A stretch of DNA of 8,347 nucleotides. Origin: Alphaproteobacteria bacterium. GTDB lineage: Bacteria; Pseudomonadota; Alphaproteobacteria; Micropepsales; Micropepsaceae. Position 1 is the first letter of the stretch. Each line of letters opens with the position of its first letter. The notes beneath the pieces are model-generated. The model saw only the letters and a list, made by a program, of their open reading frames with translations. It made no database searches and had not been told where the DNA came from. Positions 1 through 6,144 of this stretch are shown in pieces. The translations under genes and the position numbers were made by a program. The DNA lies in NCBI GenBank assembly GCA_003246795.1, contig QKCS01000320.1, forward strand, positions 1-8,347, read 5' to 3'.

Positions 1-177
1 ATCATCGCCGCCGCGAAGGAGACGCATTTGAGCATTCCGCTTGTCGCGCGTCTCTCCGGCACGAACGCCGACATCGGCAAGAAGCTCTTGGCCGAATCGG
101 GCCTCGCGCTCATTCCGGCCGACGACCTCGCCGACGCCGCCGACAAGATCGTCAAGGCGATCAAGAGCAAGAAGTGA
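1..177 (+). CDS. sucC: Succinyl-CoA ligase (ADP-forming) beta subunit, C-terminal fragment
   Basis: This is the last 58 codons of an open frame entering from the left edge and ending at TGA 175-177. The translation contains the pattern RLSGTNADIGKKLL followed by an ESGL...IPADDL...A..IVKAI segment, which is the characteristic end of SucC: the second half of its C-terminal CoA-ligase (flavodoxin-like) domain. From the family, SucC pairs with SucD to convert succinyl-CoA and ADP (or GDP) plus phosphate to succinate, ATP (or GTP) and CoA in the cytoplasm. The N-terminal ATP-grasp domain lies outside the window. It sits upstream of sucD as expected, but another gene at 212-748 separates the two. 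Identity is secure from the tail and from the neighbouring sucD; intactness upstream cannot be judged. Confidence 0.93.
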   Translation: MIAAAKETHLSIPLVARLSGTNADIGKKLLAESGLALIPADDLADAADKIVKAIKSKK

Positions 178-190
178 CGTGCATGCGTGT

Positions 191-200
191 GGACGCAAAG
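191..200 (+). repeat. Left copy of 10-bp direct repeat GGACGCAAAG
   Basis: GGACGCAAAG lies 13 nt after the sucC stop codon and is repeated exactly at 748-757, just before sucD. The pair brackets the exported-protein gene. Its last bases adjoin the AGGG ribosome-binding site of that gene, so the motif could instead be a shared translation-leader sequence. Confidence 0.6.
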
Positions 201-211
201 AGGGTAGTGGC

Positions 212-748
212 ATGCGTATCGCAAACAGCCTCGTGCAGTGCAGTGCCGCAGCCTTCGCTTTTGCCGCGTTCGCGGCTGCCGCGCACGCCGCGCCGTTCGA
301 CGTCTATCGCGCTGCTTGTCTCGACACCGGCGTCGACCTGGCCAAGATCCGCGCGCTCGCGGCGAGTCAGAAATGGGACAAGCTTTCTGAGGCCGAGCGC
401 GACCAGCTCGCGCCCGGGTCGACCACGCTCGAAGGGTGGGCGGTCGTGAGCAGCGGAGCGCGCCACCTCGTTTCAATCTCCGGCGGAACGGCGGGCGGCG
501 GCGCGGGCGATCGCGCCGGATCGAGCGTCGTCTCGTGCAGCATGCTTGTGCCGGGGGCCGACGAAAAGACGGCGGCCAAGGCCTATGGCGCTTTCCTGAA
601 GCGCCCGCCGACGACCACCGAAACGGTCGACGGCGTCACGACGTACACGTGGTCGATGCAGAACGCGTCGAACCTGACGCTCCACTACGTGGTCGGCGGC
701 GCCTCGATGTCGGGTCTGTCGCTCTCCGTGAGTTCCATCCGCAAATAG
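212..748 (+). CDS. Small exported protein of unknown function lying between sucC and sucD
   Basis: A 178-residue protein that I do not recognise. Its first 26 residues look like a Sec signal peptide: Arg at position 2, a long Ala/Phe-rich hydrophobic core, and an AHA-A cleavage motif at about 24-27. The mature part is about 152 residues with two cysteines (C36 and C109), which could form a disulfide in the periplasm. A helical-looking, charged stretch at about 41-62 is followed by Gly/Ser/Thr-rich segments likely to be beta strands, and there is no further membrane segment. The ATG at 212 is chosen because AGGG (201-204) lies 7 nt upstream and the signal peptide begins there. The frame is open further upstream only as a shadow of sucC. 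The gene starts 34 nt after sucC and ends 16 nt before sucD, so it is probably co-transcribed with them. A 10-bp direct repeat flanks it. Nothing in the protein suggests an enzymatic role in the TCA cycle. Confidence 0.8.
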   Translation: MRIANSLVQCSAAAFAFAAFAAAAHAAPFDVYRAACLDTGVDLAKIRALAASQKWDKLSEAERDQLAPGSTTLEGWAVVSSGARHLVSISGGTAGGGAGDRAGSSVVSCSMLVPGADEKTAAKAYGAFLKRPPTTTETVDGVTTYTWSMQNASNLTLHYVVGGASMSGLSLSVSSIRK

Positions 749-757
749 GACGCAAAG
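748..757 (+). repeat. Right copy of 10-bp direct repeat GGACGCAAAG
   Basis: Exact second copy of the motif at 191-200. It begins on the last base of the stop codon of the exported-protein gene and ends 7 nt before the sucD ATG. The AGGA at 747-750 is the only Shine-Dalgarno-like sequence for sucD, at a long spacing of 14 nt. Confidence 0.6.
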
Positions 758-764
758 CTTTCTC

Positions 765-1643
765 ATGGCCGTTCTCGTCGACAAGAACACGAAAGTCATC
801 TGCCAAGGCTTCACCGGAAACCAAGGCACCTTCCATTCGGAACAGGCCATCGCCTACGGCACGAAGATGGTGGGCGGCACCTCGCCAGGCAAAGGCGGAA
901 CCACGCATCTGAACTTGCCTGTGTTCGACACCGTGGCGGAAGCGGTCGCCAAGACCGGCGCGACGGCGAGCGCGATCTACGTGCCGCCGCCGTTCGCCGC
1001 CGACGCCATTCTGGAAGCGATCGATGCGGGCATCGCGCTGGCGGTTTGCATCACCGAAGGCATCCCCGTCCTCGACATGGTCAAGGTGAAGCGCGCGCTT
1101 CAAGGGTCGAAGACGCGTCTCGTCGGTCCCAACTGCCCAGGCGTCATCACGCCCGACGAGTGCAAGATCGGCATCATGCCGGGCCATATTCACAAGCGCG
1201 GTTCCGTCGGCATCGTGTCCCGCTCGGGCACGCTGACGTATGAAGCCGTCGCGCAGACGACGGCGGAGGGCCTTGGCCAGACGACCTGTGTGGGTATCGG
1301 CGGCGACCCGGTCAACGGCACAAACTTCATCGACGTGCTGGAGATGTTCCTTGCCGATCCGGAAACGAAGTCCATCATCATGATCGGCGAGATCGGCGGT
1401 TCGGCCGAGGAAGATGCGGCTGATTTCCTGAAGCGCGCGAAGGTGAAGAAGCCGGTCGTGGGCTTCATCGCCGGCGTGACCGCGCCGCCGGGCCGCCGCA
1501 TGGGCCATGCGGGCGCAATCGTCTCGGGCGGCAAAGGCACCGCCGCCGGCAAGATCGAAGCGATGCGCGCGGCCGGCATTACGGTCGCCGACTCGCCGGC
1601 CGCGCTGGGCACGACGCTCACGCGCGTAATGAAAGGTCGTTGA
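765..1643 (+). CDS. sucD: Succinyl-CoA ligase (ADP-forming) alpha subunit
   Basis: A 292-residue protein of normal length for SucD (about 290). The N-terminal CoA-binding Rossmann domain is visible in the KVICQGFTGNQGTFH segment (about 10-24) and in the GGTSPGKGG loop (about 37-45). The middle carries VGPNCPG and SRSGTLTYE motifs. The active-site histidine that is phosphorylated during catalysis is H248 in GRRMGHAGAI, followed by SGGKGTA. With SucC it forms the cytoplasmic ligase that recovers the thioester energy of succinyl-CoA as a nucleotide triphosphate. The ATG at 765 gives the standard MAVLVDKNTKVICQGF start. Ribosome-binding sequence is weak (AGGA at 747-750), so translation may depend partly on coupling to the preceding gene, which ends 16 nt upstream. 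sucA follows after 52 nt. Nothing in the protein is unusual. Confidence 0.98.
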   Translation: MAVLVDKNTKVICQGFTGNQGTFHSEQAIAYGTKMVGGTSPGKGGTTHLNLPVFDTVAEAVAKTGATASAIYVPPPFAADAILEAIDAGIALAVCITEGIPVLDMVKVKRALQGSKTRLVGPNCPGVITPDECKIGIMPGHIHKRGSVGIVSRSGTLTYEAVAQTTAEGLGQTTCVGIGGDPVNGTNFIDVLEMFLADPETKSIIMIGEIGGSAEEDAADFLKRAKVKKPVVGFIAGVTAPPGRRMGHAGAIVSGGKGTAAGKIEAMRAAGITVADSPAALGTTLTRVMKGR

Positions 1644-1662
1644 AACTTTTTGGTCCGCATAA

Positions 1663-1676
1663 CCGGGTGTGCCCGG
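1663..1676 (+). promoter_or_regulatory. Small G/C hairpin in the sucD-sucA leader
   Basis: CCGGG (1663-1667) and CCCGG (1672-1676) form a perfect 5-bp stem with the loop TGTG. It lies just before the AGGA (1679-1682) of sucA and covers the alternative GTG start at 1669. There is no following T-run, so it is not an intrinsic terminator. It could affect mRNA processing or ribosome access, or mean nothing. Confidence 0.25.
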
Positions 1677-1678
1677 GC

Positions 1679-1682
1679 AGGA
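1679..1682 (+). promoter_or_regulatory. Probable ribosome-binding site of sucA
   Basis: AGGA lies 13 nt before ATG 1696 and 7 nt after the alternative GTG codon at 1669. It can only serve the downstream ATG, which supports 1696 as the start although the spacing is longer than ideal. No Shine-Dalgarno-like sequence is seen before 1669. Confidence 0.45.
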
Positions 1683-1695
1683 CGGCGAAACGAAG

Positions 1696-4671
1696 ATGGC
1701 AACCGCAGAAACCAAAGGCGACCGGTCCAACGACGTCTTTGAAGCGACTTCTTTCTTGTACGGCGCGAACGCCGCGTTCATCGAACAGCAGATCGCGCTC
1801 TATCTGAAAGATCCGAATGCGGTCGACGAAAGCTGGCGCGCGTTCTTCGAAGCCGAAGGCGTGCGCGAGGGCGCGCATCGCCCTTCGTGGGCGCGCACCG
1901 ATTGGCCCGAACCCGCGGACGACGTCACGCGTGCGCTGATCGGCGCCCCCGCCGCGCCGAAGGCCGACGGCAAACCTGCGAAGGCGGCGCCCGCGACGGT
2001 GCGCGAATTGCAGCAGAAGGTAGCGGCTCTGGCGCCGCCGCAAACGGCCGACGAGGCGCGCCGCGCCGCGACCGACACTGTGCGCGCCGCGCAAATGATC
2101 CGCGCCTATCGCGTGCGCGGCCATCTCGAAGCCGATCTCGATCCTTTGCGGTTGGCAAAACCGGAATCGCATCCCGAGCTCGATCCGCAATCCTACGGCT
2201 TCGGCCCGAACGACCGCGATCGTCCGATCTTCATCGACGGCATGCTGGGTCTCGAGACGGCGACCGTGAACGAGATGCTCGACATCCTGCGGCGCACGTA
2301 CTGCGGCAACATCGGCGTGCAGTTCATGCACATAGCCGACGCCGAGCAGAAAGGCTGGCTGCAGCAGCGTATCGAGGGCCCGGGCAAGGACATCACCTTC
2401 ACCCCCGAAGGCAAGAAGGCGATTCTCTACAAGCTCATCGAAGCCGAGGGCTTCGAACGCTACTGCGCCGTCAAGTTCGTCGCGACCAAGCGCTTTGGCC
2501 TCGACGGCGGCGAGGCGCTGATCCCCGCGCTCGAGCAGATCATCAAGGTCGGCGGCAAGTTGGGCGCGATGGAAATCTCCTTCGGCATGCCGCACCGCGG
2601 CCGCTTGAACGTGCTCGGCAACGTGATGGCGAAGCCTTACCGCGCCATCTTCCACGAATTCCAGGGCGGCTCGTCCAATCCCGACGACGTCGGCGGCTCC
2701 GGCGACGTGAAGTACCACCTCGGCGCCTCTTCGGACCGCGAATTCGACGGCAACAAGGTGCACCTCTCGCTCGCCGCCAACCCCTCGCATTTGGAGGCGG
2801 TCAATCCCGTCGTCCTGGGCAAGGCGCGGGCCAAACAGCATCAGCACAAGGACAAGGTCGAACGCACGACGGTCATCCCGGTCCTGATGCACGGCGACGC
2901 GGCGTTCGCGGGCCAGGGCATCGTCGCTGAGTGCTTCGCGATGTCGGGCACGAAGGGCTATCGCACCGGCGGCACGATCCACATCATCGTCAACAATCAA
3001 ATCGGCTTCACGACGTCGCCGATCAACTCGCGCTCCTCGCCGTACCCGTCGGACGTGGCGCTGATGGTGCAGGCGCCGATCTTCCACGTGAACGGCGACG
3101 ACCCGGAGGCCGTCGTCTATTGCGCGCGCGTGGCGACGGAGTTCCGTCAGAAGTTCCACAAAGACGTCGTCATCGACATGTTCTGCTACCGCCGTTTCGG
3201 TCACAACGAAACGGACGAGCCGATGTTCACGCAGCCGTCGATGTACAAGGCCATCAAGGCCCACAGGACGACGCTCGCGATCTACGAGAAGCGCCTGATC
3301 GACGAAGGCACGGTGACGCCCGAAGAAGTCGCGGAAATGAGGAAGGCCTTTGAAGAGCGCCTGGCGAACGCGTTCGAGGCGGCGGCCGGCTTCAAGGCGA
3401 ACCGCGCCGATTGGCTCGACGGCGCCTGGACCGGCTTCAAGGCGGCCGAAGGCGAAGAGCGCCGCGGCGTCACGGCGGTGCCGACGGAAAAGTTGAAGCA
3501 CGTCGGCGGCGTGCTCACCCGCGTGCCCGAGGGCTTCCACGTGCATCGCACCGTCCAGCGCCTGTTGCAGCAGAAGGCGCAGCTGATCGATAGCGGCGAA
3601 GGCATCGACTGGGCGACCGCCGAAGCGCTTGCATTCGGCACGTTGCTCGACGAGGGCTACCACGTCCGCCTCGCCGGCCAGGACTCGACGCGCGGTACGT
3701 TCAGTCAGCGCCATTCGGGCTTCGTCGATCAGGAAACCGACGAACGCTACTACCCGCTGCAAAACGTGTCCGAGTCGCAGGGCGAGTTCGAGGTCGTCGA
3801 TTCTTTCCTCTCCGAAGAGGCGGCCTTGGGATTCGAATACGGCTACGCGCTCGCCGAACCGAAGGCGCTCGTCCTTTGGGAAGCGCAGTTCGGCGACTTT
3901 GCGAACGGCGCGCAGGTGCTGATTGACCAGTTCATCACGTCGGGCGAGCGCAAATGGCTGCGCATGTCGGGCCTCGTAATGCTGTTGCCGCACGGCTACG
4001 AGGGTCAAGGGCCTGAGCACTCGTCCGCCCGCCTCGAACGCTTTCTGCAGCTCTGCGCCGAAGACAACATCCAGGTCGGCAACATCTCGACGCCGTCGAA
4101 CTACTTCCACGCCCTTCGCCGACAGATTCACCGCGACTTCCGCAAACCTTTGATCCTGATGACGCCGAAGTCGCTCCTGCGCCACAAGCGTTGCGTGTCC
4201 AAGCTCAGCGAGATGGGGCCGGATTCGTCTTTCCACCGCGTGTTGCACGACGACGCGCAGACCTATCCCGGCTCGACGGTCGAACTCGTTCCCGACGACG
4301 AGATCCGCCGGGTCGTCATGTGCTCGGGCAAGGTCTATTACGACCTGCTGGAGGAGCGCGAAAAGCGCGGCGTCAACGACGTCTATCTCTTGCGCGTCGA
4401 GCAATTCTATCCGTTTCCCGCGCGCTCCCTCGTCACCGAGCTCGGCCGCTTCCAGAAGGCGGACATGGTTTGGGCGCAGGAAGAGCCGAAGAACATGGGC
4501 GCCTGGACGTTCATGGAGCCCAACATCGAATGGGTCTTGAACCGCATCGGGGCGAAGTCCCACCGCGCGCGCTACGCGGGCCGCCATGCTGCGGCTTCGC
4601 CCGCCGCCGGCCAGATGAGCCGGCATCTGGCGGAATTGAAGGCGTTGCTCGACGATGCGCTGACGGTGTGA
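1696..4671 (+). CDS. sucA: 2-oxoglutarate dehydrogenase E1 component (thiamine diphosphate-dependent)
   Basis: A 991-residue E1o, long compared with about 930 in E. coli but, from memory, typical of alphaproteobacteria. It decarboxylates 2-oxoglutarate and passes the succinyl group to the lipoyl arm of SucB. Residues about 13-51 (DVFEATSFLYGANAAFIEQ onward, through WRAFF) are the N-terminal segment that in this family docks to E2. A low-complexity Ala/Pro/Lys-rich linker follows at about 80-105. HRGRLN begins at H300. The thiamine-diphosphate/Mg motif starts at G400-D401 and ends at N433-N434. GHNETDEP covers 502-509. The transketolase-like pyrimidine domain shows LPHGYEGQGPEHSS at 764-777, and the C-terminal domain has SGKVYYDLL and EEPKNMGAW motifs. 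ATG 1696 is preferred over GTG 1669 because the family N-terminus starts there and AGGA lies between them. sucB follows after 62 nt. Confidence 0.98.
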   Translation: MATAETKGDRSNDVFEATSFLYGANAAFIEQQIALYLKDPNAVDESWRAFFEAEGVREGAHRPSWARTDWPEPADDVTRALIGAPAAPKADGKPAKAAPATVRELQQKVAALAPPQTADEARRAATDTVRAAQMIRAYRVRGHLEADLDPLRLAKPESHPELDPQSYGFGPNDRDRPIFIDGMLGLETATVNEMLDILRRTYCGNIGVQFMHIADAEQKGWLQQRIEGPGKDITFTPEGKKAILYKLIEAEGFERYCAVKFVATKRFGLDGGEALIPALEQIIKVGGKLGAMEISFGMPHRGRLNVLGNVMAKPYRAIFHEFQGGSSNPDDVGGSGDVKYHLGASSDREFDGNKVHLSLAANPSHLEAVNPVVLGKARAKQHQHKDKVERTTVIPVLMHGDAAFAGQGIVAECFAMSGTKGYRTGGTIHIIVNNQIGFTTSPINSRSSPYPSDVALMVQAPIFHVNGDDPEAVVYCARVATEFRQKFHKDVVIDMFCYRRFGHNETDEPMFTQPSMYKAIKAHRTTLAIYEKRLIDEGTVTPEEVAEMRKAFEERLANAFEAAAGFKANRADWLDGAWTGFKAAEGEERRGVTAVPTEKLKHVGGVLTRVPEGFHVHRTVQRLLQQKAQLIDSGEGIDWATAEALAFGTLLDEGYHVRLAGQDSTRGTFSQRHSGFVDQETDERYYPLQNVSESQGEFEVVDSFLSEEAALGFEYGYALAEPKALVLWEAQFGDFANGAQVLIDQFITSGERKWLRMSGLVMLLPHGYEGQGPEHSSARLERFLQLCAEDNIQVGNISTPSNYFHALRRQIHRDFRKPLILMTPKSLLRHKRCVSKLSEMGPDSSFHRVLHDDAQTYPGSTVELVPDDEIRRVVMCSGKVYYDLLEEREKRGVNDVYLLRVEQFYPFPARSLVTELGRFQKADMVWAQEEPKNMGAWTFMEPNIEWVLNRIGAKSHRARYAGRHAAASPAAGQMSRHLAELKALLDDALTV

Positions 4672-4688
4672 TTCGCACAACGTCGCTG

Positions 4689-4704
4689 CGCCGCGTGTGC
4701 GGCG
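4689..4704 (+). promoter_or_regulatory. G/C hairpin in the sucA-sucB gap
   Basis: CGCCGC (4689-4694) and GCGGCG (4699-4704) form a perfect 6-bp stem with the tetraloop GTGT. No U-run follows, so an intrinsic terminator is unlikely. It lies upstream of the sucB ribosome-binding site and could be an mRNA processing or stability element. Confidence 0.25.
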
Positions 4705-4722
4705 GACGCGGCTGAAGGAACA

Positions 4723-4730
4723 GAGAAGGA
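4723..4730 (+). promoter_or_regulatory. Purine-rich ribosome-binding region of sucB
   Basis: GAGAAGGA ends only 3 nt before ATG 4734, closer than usual. A second AAGGAA at 4715-4720 lies 13 nt upstream. The two together probably form the initiation region. No better in-frame start is seen, and the lipoyl domain begins right at this ATG. Confidence 0.5.
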
Positions 4731-4733
4731 CGA

Positions 4734-5969
4734 ATGACGATCGAAATCCGCGTGCCTGGCCTGGGCGAATCCGTGACCGAGGCGACCGTCGCCAAGTGGC
4801 TGAAGAGCCAAGGCGAGGCAGTCAACGCCGACGAACCGCTCGTCGAACTCGAAACCGACAAAGTCACGGTCGAGGTTCCCGCGCCGAGCGCCGGCGTGCT
4901 CTCCGAAATCTTGGTGCAACCCGGGACGACGATCGAAGTCGGCGCCATCTTGGGCAAGATCGGAGAAGGCGGTGGCGCGCCGGCCGCGGCCCCGCCGAAA
5001 CCGAAACCGTTGCCCAGCGCCGCGCCGGCGCCCGCCGCGAAGGCAGAGCCCGCCCCGGCGCCGAAGACTGCACCGGCATCGTCTGCGTCGCCGATCCTCA
5101 GCCCAGCCGCGCGCAAGATCGCCGAAGAAAACAAGATCGTCCCGCAGGCGATCGCTGCCAGCGGTCGCGACGGCCGCGTAACCAAGGGCGATGTCCTCGC
5201 TGCCATCGAAGCGCGCGCGCACGAACCGAAGCCGACCTATCAACCGCCCGCGGGTCCGCGCGCCCAGGCCGCGCGCGAAGAGCGCGTGCCAATGTCGCGT
5301 CTGCGCCGCACGATCGCGTTGCGCTTGAAGGAGGCGCAGAACACCGCGGCCATGCTCACGACCTTCAACGAGGTCGACATGTCCGCGATCATGCATCTGC
5401 GCGCGGCGCACAAGGACGTGTTCGAGAAGCGCTATGGCGTGCGCCTGGGCTTCATGAGCTTCTTCGTGAAGGCCTGCATCGTCGCGCTCAAGGAAATTCC
5501 CTCCGTCAACGCGGAGATCGAAGGCGACGACATCGTCTACAAGAACTACTACGATATGGGCGTCGCCGTCGGGACTGAACGCGGGCTCGTCGTGCCTGTC
5601 GTGCGCGAAGCCGACCACAAGTCGTTCGCCGACATCGAGAAGCAGATCAACGACTTCGGCCTGCGCGCGCGCGACAACAAGCTGAAGTTGGACGAGCTGC
5701 AAGGCGGCACCTTCACGATATCGAACGGCGGCGTCTACGGGTCGCTGATGTCGACGCCGATCCTCAATGCCCCGCAATCGGGCATTCTCGGCATGCACAA
5801 GATCGAGCAGCGCCCTGTCGCCATCGACGGCAAGGTCGAAATCCGCCCGATGATGTATCTGGCGCTCTCCTACGATCACCGCCTTGTCGACGGCAAAGAG
5901 GCGGTTACATTCTTGGTGCGCGTCAAGGAATGCCTGGAAGCTCCCGAACGCATGGTGTTGGAGCTTTAG
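4734..5969 (+). CDS. sucB: 2-oxoglutarate dehydrogenase E2, dihydrolipoyllysine succinyltransferase
   Basis: A 411-residue E2o forming the core of the 2-oxoglutarate dehydrogenase complex. It transfers the succinyl group from its lipoyl arm to CoA. Domains in order: a lipoyl domain at about 2-78 with the lipoylated lysine K43 in the ETDKVTVEV motif; a flexible Ala/Pro-rich linker at about 81-120; a peripheral-subunit-binding domain at about 121-160 (SPAARKIAEEN, then GRDGRVTKGDVLAAIE); a second linker; and the catalytic domain from about 185 to the end. The active-site motif YDHRLVDG puts the catalytic histidine at H382 and the aspartate at D386. The SNGGVYGSLMSTPILNAPQS segment distinguishes succinyltransferase SucB from the acetyltransferase of pyruvate dehydrogenase. 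There is one lipoyl domain, as usual for SucB. The gene lies directly behind sucA; the gap to lpd is unusually long and contains a repeat pair. Confidence 0.98.
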   Translation: MTIEIRVPGLGESVTEATVAKWLKSQGEAVNADEPLVELETDKVTVEVPAPSAGVLSEILVQPGTTIEVGAILGKIGEGGGAPAAAPPKPKPLPSAAPAPAAKAEPAPAPKTAPASSASPILSPAARKIAEENKIVPQAIAASGRDGRVTKGDVLAAIEARAHEPKPTYQPPAGPRAQAAREERVPMSRLRRTIALRLKEAQNTAAMLTTFNEVDMSAIMHLRAAHKDVFEKRYGVRLGFMSFFVKACIVALKEIPSVNAEIEGDDIVYKNYYDMGVAVGTERGLVVPVVREADHKSFADIEKQINDFGLRARDNKLKLDELQGGTFTISNGGVYGSLMSTPILNAPQSGILGMHKIEQRPVAIDGKVEIRPMMYLALSYDHRLVDGKEAVTFLVRVKECLEAPERMVLEL

Positions 5970-5981
5970 CCCCCCAACTCG

Positions 5982-6010
5982 TCATGGCCGGGCTTGACCC
6001 GGCCACCCAG
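5982..6010 (+). repeat. REP-like palindromic unit, copy 1
   Basis: This 29-bp unit has an internal perfect 8-bp stem, TGGCCGGG (5985-5992) and CCCGGCCA (5998-6005), with the 5-nt loop CTTGA. An asymmetric tail, CCCAG, ends it at 6010. It begins 12 nt after the sucB stop codon, so it could act as a 3' stabilising hairpin for the sucAB message. Confidence 0.85.
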
Positions 6011-6099
6011 TGCGCGCACGTCTGTGCGCGCGAGAGACGGAAGACGATGAAAACGAATCTGGCCCGCAGCAAGCTATCCCCGCGCTGCCGCGCGAAAGG

Positions 6100-6128
6100 C
6101 TGGGTGGCCGGGTCAAGCCCGGCCATGA
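6100..6128 (-). repeat. REP-like palindromic unit, copy 2 (inverted)
   Basis: Exact reverse complement of copy 1 over all 29 bases, with stem arms 6105-6112 and 6118-6125 around the loop TCAAG. It ends 16 nt before the lpd ATG. Confidence 0.85.
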
Positions 6129-6132
6129 TGAT

Positions 6133-6138
6133 GGGGGA
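6133..6138 (+). promoter_or_regulatory. Probable ribosome-binding site of lpd at the edge of the repeat
   Basis: GGGGGA lies 6 nt before ATG 6145 and is the best Shine-Dalgarno candidate; a GGA also abuts the start at 6142-6144. The five Gs can pair with CCCCC at 5971-5975 at the base of the REP doublet, so folding of the element could hide this site. Confidence 0.5.
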
Positions 6139-6144
6139 CATGGA

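Larger units (their letters stand above)
5970..6137. repeat. Inverted REP doublet (REPIN/BIME-like element) filling the sucB-lpd gap
   Basis: Two 29-bp units in opposite orientation, 5982-6010 and 6100-6128, are perfect reverse complements and are separated by 89 bp. Outside them, CCCCCA (5971-5976) matches TGGGGG (6132-6137), so the inverted repeat extends imperfectly to both edges. The inner 89 bp contains another perfect stem, GCGCGCAC (6012-6019) with GTGCGCGC (6024-6031) and a 4-nt loop. In RNA the region could form one long hairpin or several local ones. Repeats with this GGCCGGG-loop-CCCGGCC core are, from general knowledge, frequent between genes in many alphaproteobacteria. I see no target-site duplication or transposase. 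The right edge overlaps the lpd ribosome-binding site. Confidence 0.85.

Noticed and set aside
41..211. Upstream extension of the exported-protein frame into sucC
   Set aside because: The extra residues are an Arg/Ser/Pro-rich shadow of sucC. The signal peptide and ribosome-binding site place the start at 212.
212..241. Possible lipoprotein signal (LVQC at residues 7-10)
   Set aside because: Gln before the Cys does not fit a lipobox, and the hydrophobic core follows the Cys rather than preceding it.
1669..1695. GTG start giving nine extra residues on SucA
   Set aside because: No Shine-Dalgarno precedes it, it sits in a hairpin loop, and the only AGGA lies downstream of it.
1618..4680. A 1020-codon antisense frame opposite sucA, with shorter ones opposite sucD, sucB and lpd
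   Set aside because: They are in exact codon register with the sense genes and are explained by absence of TTA, CTA and TCA codons. The predicted proteins are Arg/His/Asp-rich, low-complexity and resemble no family I know.
5970..6137. CRISPR array or intrinsic terminator in the sucB-lpd gap
   Set aside because: There are only two copies, inverted rather than direct, and no T-run follows either hairpin. REP doublet fits better.
6010..6144. A 45-residue N-terminal extension of Lpd
   Set aside because: It translates the repeat spacer and copy 2. The family N-terminus begins at ATG 6145 with a ribosome-binding site before it.
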